Source: Thiomonas sp. FB-6
GTDB taxonomy: Bacteria; Pseudomonadota; Gammaproteobacteria; Burkholderiales; Burkholderiaceae_C
Direction: 5' to 3'
Length of the DNA: 64,000 nt
Assembly (NCBI RefSeq): GCF_000377645.1
Contig: NZ_KB898472.1
Location: 163,231 to 227,230 of the forward strand
The translations under genes and the position numbers were made by a program. Below, piece after piece: positions 58,234-64,000 of the stretch; position 1 is the first letter of the stretch; each line of letters starts with the position of its first letter. The notes under the pieces were generated by a model that saw only the letters and a list, made by a program, of their open reading frames with translations, was not told where the DNA came from and ran no database searches.

Positions 58234-59427
58234 TCAGCCATGGTGAAGCAAGGGGAAGGCAATCAGGCCGATAAGAGCCGCGGCAACCACGATCATTGGC
58301 TCGGGGAGCTTCTTGAATTTCCACAGCGCAATGGCAGTGCTGACGGCGAGTAGAGCGGTCAGCCAGTCGGACACCGAGCGCTGGCCGATCACGATCACTG
58401 AACCCGCGATCGCACCGATCGCAGCCGCGGTCGCACCATTGATAAAGGCCAACAGTCCAGGCCGCTTGCCATGCGACTTGAAATATGGAGCGGGCACGAC
58501 GGTTAGCAGAAAACATGGAAGGAAGGTGCCCACGGCCGCTAGGACGGCTCCCCAGAAACCTTGCACCAGGAAGCCAATGAACGCTGTCGTGATGACGACG
58601 GGCCCGGGCGTGATCATCGCGACGGCGACGGCGTCGACGAACTGGCGATCGGTCAGCCAGTGGTAGTGCTGGACCACGCCGCCGTACAGGAACGGCACGA
58701 TCGCCAGGCCGCTGCCAAAAACGAAGGTTCCGGCGTAGGCGAAGTAGCCGAGGATCTTGAGCAGCTTGTCAGGGTCGACCGAGGCGAACGCCAACACCGC
58801 GAGCAACGCGCCGGAGGCCGCCTCGGGAACACGCGCGGTGCCGCCAAACTTTGGCGGCGCGCGCAGCAACCAGACGAACACGCCAGAGCCGATCACGACC
58901 CAAACGATTTCGGCCTGCATGACGACAGTGAGCACTGCGTTGAGCCCGAAGATCGCCCAGAGCACCATGTCCTTGCCAATGTTCTTGGTCGTGAGCTTGT
59001 ACGCGCTCATCGCGATGATTCCGATGATCGCAGCACCCACCCCATAGAACACGGCTTGCATCCAGCCGATGCCCCCGAAGGCGACGTAGGCTGCGCCGAG
59101 CGCAACCACCATGAAGAATGACGGAAGCACGAACGCCAGGCTCACCAGCATCGCACCGAGAAGTCGGTAGTGCACGAAGCCCAGATACATCGCGAGCTGC
59201 GCAGCCATCGGCCCAGGCATCAGTTGTGCGAGCGTAAGGCCCTCCTTGTACTCGCTCTCGGTGATCCACTTGCGTTTCTCAACCAGGTCACGGTACATAT
59301 AGCCAACAAGTGCTACCGGACCGCCGAAACCCCACGTACCCAGCCCCAGCAAGTAGCCGACAAGTTGCCACAACGTGTAGCTCGGGGCGACGGGCAGAGC
59401 GTGCTCTAGCGAGTGTGAATCGCTCAT
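58234..59427 (-). CDS. chrA: Chromate efflux protein ChrA
   Basis: 397 aa membrane protein with two homologous CHR halves: LGTWGFGGPVALVGYM and LAQLMPGPMAAQLAMYLG in the first, YGGVVQHYHWLTDRQF and AMITPGPVVITTAFIG in the second. It exports chromate. The ATG at 59427 has AGGAGAAGG upstream; a GTG one codon earlier is possible. It follows chrB by 16 bp. Confidence 0.94.
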   Translation of the reverse strand: MSDSHSLEHALPVAPSYTLWQLVGYLLGLGTWGFGGPVALVGYMYRDLVEKRKWITESEYKEGLTLAQLMPGPMAAQLAMYLGFVHYRLLGAMLVSLAFVLPSFFMVVALGAAYVAFGGIGWMQAVFYGVGAAIIGIIAMSAYKLTTKNIGKDMVLWAIFGLNAVLTVVMQAEIVWVVIGSGVFVWLLRAPPKFGGTARVPEAASGALLAVLAFASVDPDKLLKILGYFAYAGTFVFGSGLAIVPFLYGGVVQHYHWLTDRQFVDAVAVAMITPGPVVITTAFIGFLVQGFWGAVLAAVGTFLPCFLLTVVPAPYFKSHGKRPGLLAFINGATAAAIGAIAGSVIVIGQRSVSDWLTALLAVSTAIALWKFKKLPEPMIVVAAALIGLIAFPLLHHG

Positions 59428-59443
59428 CACCTTCTCCTAGTTC

Positions 59444-60418
59444 TCAGAGGCCTGCGCGCACGGGTGCACGCTGAAAATGGACATAGAGCGAATCCAACAT
59501 GCTCGACATCTCGCTCAGGAGTGCGTCGTCGTCGTCGAGCCGCGCCCTTGCGCCCGTCATGACTGCCTCGAAGCCAGCGGCCTCCGGTACCGGCTCGCCG
59601 CCGACGTCCAGGTGGTGGACGAGCGCTGCCAGCCGCACCAGCGCGGGATCTTCCTCGAGGTCGAAGGAAGCCATCAGTGTCTCGAAGGTGACGCGGTCGC
59701 CAACGTGCGTGAAGGCCGCACCGTCGAAGTCGAAGCCGAGTACTCCCTTCGGAAGTTCGGCGGGCTGGGACAGCCAGACGAAAGTCGCCTGAGGATCGAT
59801 GAAGCGGAGAATCAGCCAGGCGCTCGCGACTCTATCGATCCACAACTTTCGTCGTGTAGCCCAGATCTTTCCGAGGTACCGCTCCTTCAAGAGACGCGGG
59901 ATGCGAGCGTCTATCTCCTTTGGCTCGTCGGGCGAGAGCACCGATTGGATACGCTTTGCCAGCTCGTCGAGGGCAACCTCAGCCTCTACGCTCGCATCGC
60001 TGGGGAAAAAATCGATCGCGCGGACTGCCTCGAAATCCCGACGCAGCTTACGCTGCAGGCGCGCAAGTTCGGCCGGGCCGAGCGCAGCCAAGCTGCGGCT
60101 TGCGTCCTTCCAGGCCATGCGCAGATCCGCGTAGTCGTTGCTGCGATCGAATAGCCCACGCCAAGCCTGTTCGTTCTCAGTGCTGTGCGGCTGGGCGCCG
60201 ACGAGCCAGGCAGCGCCGCCTTCGTGGATGCAGTCTCTCGCGATTCCAAGCAGGGCATCCTCGCGGGTTTTGTCGGCTGGCAACAGGTAAGCACCGTCGC
60301 GCAACGCCATGCACCCCAGCGCCTTCAGCGCGCGCCAGACTCGCATGCGCGCAGCCGCACTCGGCGTCGGGAGGGAAATGACGAGCAGCAGCCATGAAGG
60401 TTCAGACCTGAACGACAT
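59444..60418 (-). CDS. chrB: Chromate resistance regulator ChrB
   Basis: 324 aa. The N-terminal ~150 residues are the ChrB N-domain (WLLLVISLPTPSAAARMR; DGAYLLPADKTREDALL), and the C-terminal half is the ChrB C-domain (WIDRVASAWLILRFIDP; VHHLDVGGEPVPEAAGF). It is a chromate-sensing regulator with possible reductase function. It heads chrBA, and an inverted repeat lies 10 bp upstream. Confidence 0.94.
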   Translation of the reverse strand: MSFRSEPSWLLLVISLPTPSAAARMRVWRALKALGCMALRDGAYLLPADKTREDALLGIARDCIHEGGAAWLVGAQPHSTENEQAWRGLFDRSNDYADLRMAWKDASRSLAALGPAELARLQRKLRRDFEAVRAIDFFPSDASVEAEVALDELAKRIQSVLSPDEPKEIDARIPRLLKERYLGKIWATRRKLWIDRVASAWLILRFIDPQATFVWLSQPAELPKGVLGFDFDGAAFTHVGDRVTFETLMASFDLEEDPALVRLAALVHHLDVGGEPVPEAAGFEAVMTGARARLDDDDALLSEMSSMLDSLYVHFQRAPVRAGL

Positions 60419-60427
60419 GTCTCAATT

Positions 60428-60443
60428 ATAACAATCATGTTAT
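60428..60443. promoter_or_regulatory. Inverted repeat upstream of chrB
   Basis: ATAAC-AATCAT-GTTAT sits 10 bp before the chrB start in an AT-rich patch, a likely autoregulatory operator of ChrB. Confidence 0.4.
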
Positions 60444-60603
60444 GTAACGTACGCCGGATGGTCTTGCCCAATGAGGCATGAGCCTAGCGACGACCAAAAT
60501 TCCAGCGAGAGGTGAGCCGGGACGGTACCCGTACGGGCGATTGAGCGGATGACGGGTAGCGCGTGGGCGCGGCGCATCGTTCATCCTAGGCTCGGTGATC
60601 GAC

Positions 60604-61090
60604 CTAAGCGAAGCGCAACTGCGCACCGTGGTGCAGGTGCACCAGGTTGTAGATGGCACGCAGGAGTTGGAGTTCCGTGTGGCCGAGTTCAATGAGGGCT
60701 AATACCGGTGGATCGGCGAGGTCCTGCAACGACCGGGCTACCGACACTCGGGCGTGGGAGTCTGGGTGCCCACCGGGGGTCTTGGTCAGCACTGCACGCT
60801 GCTGGCGGTAGCCGTCGCTACCGCGCAGGTTGGACAGGTGGGCGACCGCGAGCGAGCCCAGGCGCTCGAACCAGACGTCGGCGAAGACGTCGCGCTGACG
60901 GCGCAGCACGCACGCGTGGCCGGTCTGGACAGCGTGCTCATGGCGCGGTCCACGTCGGTGGCCAGCAACGCCACGTCCGCCGCCGTGTAGCGCCGGGCAA
61001 AAGCCCGATCCGGGGCAGCATATCGTTTCACCGGAGCCTGACCAGGCGCGTGACCTGGGCGGGGCTGTAGCAGCTGAGGTGCCATAGGCA
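60604..61090 (-). pseudogene. Frameshifted integrase/transposase remnant
   Basis: One frame (about 61080-60920) reads RYTAADVALLATDVDRAMS; the next frame continues with LRRQRDVFADVWFERLGSLA and VAHLSNLRGSDGYRQQ, which resembles the N-terminal region of integrase-type IS transposases. The frame shift and the lack of a catalytic core show decay. The last part (VLALIELGHTELQLL) may belong to another gene. Confidence 0.5.
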
Positions 61091-61662
61091 AGCCACCACC
61101 GCCCTCCGGTTCTCCCCTGGCAATGGCGCGATGAGGCGCCGACGAGCCGTCAAGCGCGCCGGTATCAATCGCATGGGAATTCTGGGCCGCGCCGACGTCC
61201 ACGCTGTGGTGCCGATCGGACAAGGAGCACAGCGGCTCATCGAGGCGATCAAGCCAAGGCGCTATCGCTATGGCGGCTCGGAAAACATGTACTTCTCCGG
61301 CGAAATCGTGGCCCAAGGGCCATGACTCGACCTCGCATCCGGGACTACTCATGCAATCCGCGACACGCCGAGTGCCCCTCGAGCCCCCTTGGTACGGGGC
61401 GCGTCTAGAGATCAGGAGGCGGCCGACGGCAGTCTGATTCTCGCTGGCGGGGGGGCAATCAATGGTCGGCGCAGGCCTGCCCTGGCTATAGCTCAGGTTG
61501 TTCGCCGAGTCGATGGCAACGTCCGGCGCTGCAGTCCGCAGTTCCATAGCGTAGGTCTGCATCGTGGAACTGCTGGTCTCGACTCCGTTGGTCTGCGCAA
61601 TGCTGATGGCGATCGTCGCGTTCAGCGTGGCCTGCATCCACGCAGGACACTCCGCCCCGGCG
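61091..61662. other. Stretch without recognisable gene
   Basis: Short frames occur on both strands but none has a ribosome site, conserved motif or clear family. It lies between two decayed genes and is probably debris. Confidence 0.35.
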
Positions 61663-62697
61663 TCATTCGGTCGCGTAGCGCCGGCGCGTCGGGCGCCCGT
61701 TGAGCTGGCCTTCCTGGTCGCGCATGATCTCGCCGACTCGCAACCCGCCGTCGTCGGTAGTGAACGAGTGCAAGGCGTCCGAGTGGGTACTTGCGCGCAC
61801 CTTGACCACCCCCATCATGTGCTGCAGCCGGCTGTCCACCTCGACGTAGCGCTGCACGATGATGGCATCGGTGAGGAAAGCGGCGCCGTAGGGGCTGAAG
61901 CGCAGGTCGCCGTAGCGGTCCTCGAGCTCCGAAGTCATCAATACCGTGATCCCGGCGTTGGCCAACGTGGTGACCAGGCGCAGCAGCGATTCCCGAAAAT
62001 CTTGCTGAAAGGTCGGTGCCAGGGCCAATTCGAGGCCCGACAGCGAATCGATGACCACGCGGCTTGCCTGGAGCCGGTGTACCTCGCGCATGAGTCGCAC
62101 CAGGAACTCGTCGATCGACAGATTCCCCGGCTGACCGTGAATCATTCCGACCTTCCCGACGCCGATGAGCTCGACGAGTCGGCCGTTGCGCGACTTGCTC
62201 GGGTGTTGCTCGAATGCGGCGATCACGCAGGCTTCGCAGCAGCGCGCGCCCTCGGCAAGGAACACGGCGGAGAGAATGCTCTTGCCGGATCCGGAGGGAC
62301 CGGCAACAAGCAGGGAGTACCCGCGTGGCAAGCCGCCACCCAGCATGCCGTCGAGTCCCGCCTCTCCCAGGCTCAAGCGTCGGAAGTCCCGCGACTGGGC
62401 TGCCGACTGCGCCGCTGATTGCGTATCGCGGAGATCGGGATAGGCGAACACTTCAAGCCCGCCCCTGCCGATGGTGTAGGAATGCAGCCCCGGCCGCGTG
62501 GCCTGGCCGCGCATTTTCATGACCTCGAGCTTGCGCACCATGGAGTTGCGCTCCACGCTCTGGGCCACAGTAGCCCGTCGGCCACCGTGAACACCGGGTT
62601 GGCATCGGCCACGTCGGCATATTCGCCGATCATGAAGGTCGTGGCCTGCCAACTGGTTAGCATGGCACCGAGCCGCTGCGCGAACTGCTCATGCAGG
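61663..62697 (-). pseudogene. Truncated, frameshifted KaiC-like ATPase gene
   Basis: The remaining sequence starts in the end of a first KaiC domain (FAQRLGAMLTSWQATTFMIG; DANPVFTVADGLLW). A frameshift near 62570 is needed to join QSVERNSMVRKLEVMK and the second domain, with Walker A LVAGPSGSGKSIL and Walker B-like ASRVVIDSLSGLEL. The N-terminal half is missing. The downstream part alone (from 62529) could still express about 288 aa. Confidence 0.75.
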
Positions 62698-62880
62698 CAC
62701 CGGGTTGATACGTCGATTCGCCCAATCGATGCGCTTCGGGTTGGCTTCCCTTCGGCTCAGCGTGTTGAGCAACGCGCGGGTGCAAACGGCTACCAGCGCC
62801 AATATCGGAGTGGTGCAGCGCCAAAATCGGCGCAGCAGCGACTGCCAAGCCCAGTGACGCAGCACCTGCACGGCCGTCAT
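62689..62880 (-). CDS. Small ORF coupled to response regulator
   Basis: 63 aa (MTAVQVLRHWAWQSLLRRFW ... RRINPVPA). Its ATG overlaps the regulator stop as ATGA, where a sensor kinase would normally begin. No kinase motif or family is recognised; it ends at the breakpoint with the KaiC remnant. It may be a chimeric leftover of a deletion. Confidence 0.35.
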   Translation of the reverse strand: MTAVQVLRHWAWQSLLRRFWRCTTPILALVAVCTRALLNTLSRREANPKRIDWANRRINPVPA

Positions 62881-63560
62881 GGCGCGCCGCCCGTGCCGTC
62901 GGCGTCGCGGTCGACCACCCAGCCCACGCCGCGCACGTTCTTGATGGCGCCGGCGCCGAGCTTCCTGCGGATGCTGTGGATCAGGTATTCCACGGCGTTG
63001 CTCTCCACCTCTTCGTTCCAGCCGTAGATCAGGTTCTCCAGGTCGTCGCGCGACAGCACGGCTCCCGGGCGCAGCAGCAAGGCGTGCAGCAGCGCGTATT
63101 CTCGCGCGGACAGGCGCGCGCTGGTCTCGCCGAAACAGGCCTGGCGGGTGGCGGGGTCCAGCGTGACCACGCCGTTGCCCAGCAGCGCCTGCGCCTGGCC
63201 GCCCTTGCGCCGGGCCACGGCGCGCAGGCGCGCCAGCAGCTCGCCGGTCTCGAAGGGCTTGATCAGGTAGTCGTCGGCCCCCAGGTCCAGGCCGCGGATG
63301 CGGTCGTCCACGCCGTCGCGCGCGGTGACGATGATCACCGGCAGGTTGTAGCCCGAGCGCCGCGCCGCCTGCAGCACCCCCAGGCCGTCGCGCCGGGGCA
63401 GCCCCAGGTCCAGCAGCATGGCCTCGTAGGGCGCGGTGCGCATGGCCAGCAGCGCGGCGTCGCCGTCGAGCACCCAGTCCACCGCGTGCGCGGCGTCGCG
63501 CAGCGCCTGCTGCGTGGCCGCGCCCAACATGCGGTCGTCCTCAACCAGCAGGATGCGCAT
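62877..63560 (-). CDS. OmpR-family response regulator beside RND pump
   Basis: 227 aa. Receiver: LVEDDRML, LLDLGLPRRDGL (phospho-Asp), DDYLIKPFETGE. Winged helix: LSAREYALLHALLLRPG and NAVEYLIHSIRRKLG. QseB/PmrA-like. It overlaps the RND pump gene by 20 bp and probably regulates it; no partner kinase follows. Confidence 0.92.
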   Translation of the reverse strand: MRILLVEDDRMLGAATQQALRDAAHAVDWVLDGDAALLAMRTAPYEAMLLDLGLPRRDGLGVLQAARRSGYNLPVIIVTARDGVDDRIRGLDLGADDYLIKPFETGELLARLRAVARRKGGQAQALLGNGVVTLDPATRQACFGETSARLSAREYALLHALLLRPGAVLSRDDLENLIYGWNEEVESNAVEYLIHSIRRKLGAGAIKNVRGVGWVVDRDADGTGGAP

Positions 63561-64000
63561 GATCCTCGTCTCCTCCCGGGCCGACGCCCGTCTCGCTCGC
63601 CAGGCTGCCGCGCAGCAACGCGAACAGCGTGGGCATGAGCAGCAGCACCAGCGGCAGCTGCACCGCCAGGCCGGCGATGATGGCCACCGCCAGCGGCTGC
63701 TGCATGGCCGAGCCCTGGCCGATGGCCAGCGCCAGCGGCAGCAGGGTCAGGATGGCCGCGATGGTGGTCATGGCGATCGGGCGCATGCGGTTCACCCCGG
63801 CCTGCACCAGCGCCTCGTGCAGCGCCATGTCCGGGTGCGCCTGCTGCAGTTCCTGCACCTCGCTGAAGTAGAAGATCGCCACCTCGGTCACGATGCCCAC
63901 GATCATGGTCATGCCCATCATGGCCGAGATGTTGAGCTCGATGCCGCCGATCCACAGGCCCACGAACACCGCGGGCAGCGCGAACAGCGGCATGGCCAGG
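63541..64000 (-). CDS. RND efflux permease, C-terminal part (gene continues past the window)
   Basis: The visible ~150 residues are the last membrane segments of a CzcA/CusA-type RND pump (MMGMTMIVGIVTEVAIFYF; RMRPIAMTTIAAILTLLPLA; QPLAVAIIAGLAVQLPLV). The start lies beyond 64000. The substrate cannot be told from this part; the tail is His/Asp-rich (DEDHAHPAG). Confidence 0.9.
   Translation of the reverse strand, partial: LAMPLFALPAVFVGLWIGGIELNISAMMGMTMIVGIVTEVAIFYFSEVQELQQAHPDMALHEALVQAGVNRMRPIAMTTIAAILTLLPLALAIGQGSAMQQPLAVAIIAGLAVQLPLVLLLMPTLFALLRGSLASETGVGPGGDEDHAHPAG

Overview
The window looks like the metal-resistance accessory region of a high-GC proteobacterium. The gene families (DUF3141 hydrolase, ChrBA, CopABC-type copper genes, IS21 elements, KfrA-like protein) fit Betaproteobacteria/Burkholderiales best. 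A rusticyanin-like protein and a persulfide/sulfur cluster hint at a sulfur- or metal-rich, perhaps acidic, habitat (inference). No tRNA, rRNA or CRISPR array was seen.

Layout. 1-195: 5' fragment of an MBL-fold (persulfide-dioxygenase-like) gene, cut at its HxHxDH metal motif by a transposon end starting at 171. 297-6757: a Tn7-like transposition operon read leftward (tnsA-like, tnsB, tnsC, then a TniQ protein fused to a catalytically degenerate tyrosine-recombinase domain). 7377-9625: a KfrA-like DNA-binding coiled-coil gene divergent from an apparently active tyrosine recombinase. 9689-17495: a leftward copper/silver efflux operon (small Met/Cys-rich protein, cusC, cusB with duplicated metal-binding module, cusA, TAT Met-rich protein, cusF-like). 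17745-20857: merR, a classic mer operator, a thioredoxin-like protein plus a Cys-Cys membrane protein in place of MerT/MerP, and merA. 21078-26388: a sulfur cluster (ArsR-rhodanese, DsrE-like, intact MBL, MFS, YeeE/YedE, secreted proteins). 26455-47928: a large copper island with copA/copB/cupredoxin, a DsbD with permuted domain order, TlpA-like protein, DUF3141, MFS, YHS proteins, a second multicopper oxidase, DUF302, a CPC copper ATPase, DsbA, rusticyanin-like protein, Spy-like protein, SHOCT protein and a cusRS-like two-component system. 48048-51575: an fdxA remnant and nested insertion sequences. 51749-57693: two large c-di-GMP proteins. 58234-60418: chrBA chromate resistance. 60604-64000: IS remnants, a broken KaiC-like gene, and a response regulator behind an RND efflux pump.

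How it works together. Copper is moved out of the cytoplasm by the P-type ATPase, oxidised or bound in the periplasm by two multicopper oxidases, cupredoxins and Met/His-rich proteins, and exported across the outer membrane by CusCBA; DsbA/DsbD/TlpA-like proteins probably repair thiols. Six 6-4-6 palindromic boxes resembling ATGACA-N4-TGTCAT lie 100-150 bp upstream of copper genes and suggest one CusR/CopR-type regulon. The most unusual items are the TniQ-tyrosine recombinase fusion, the permuted DsbD and the MerT/P-less mer operon.
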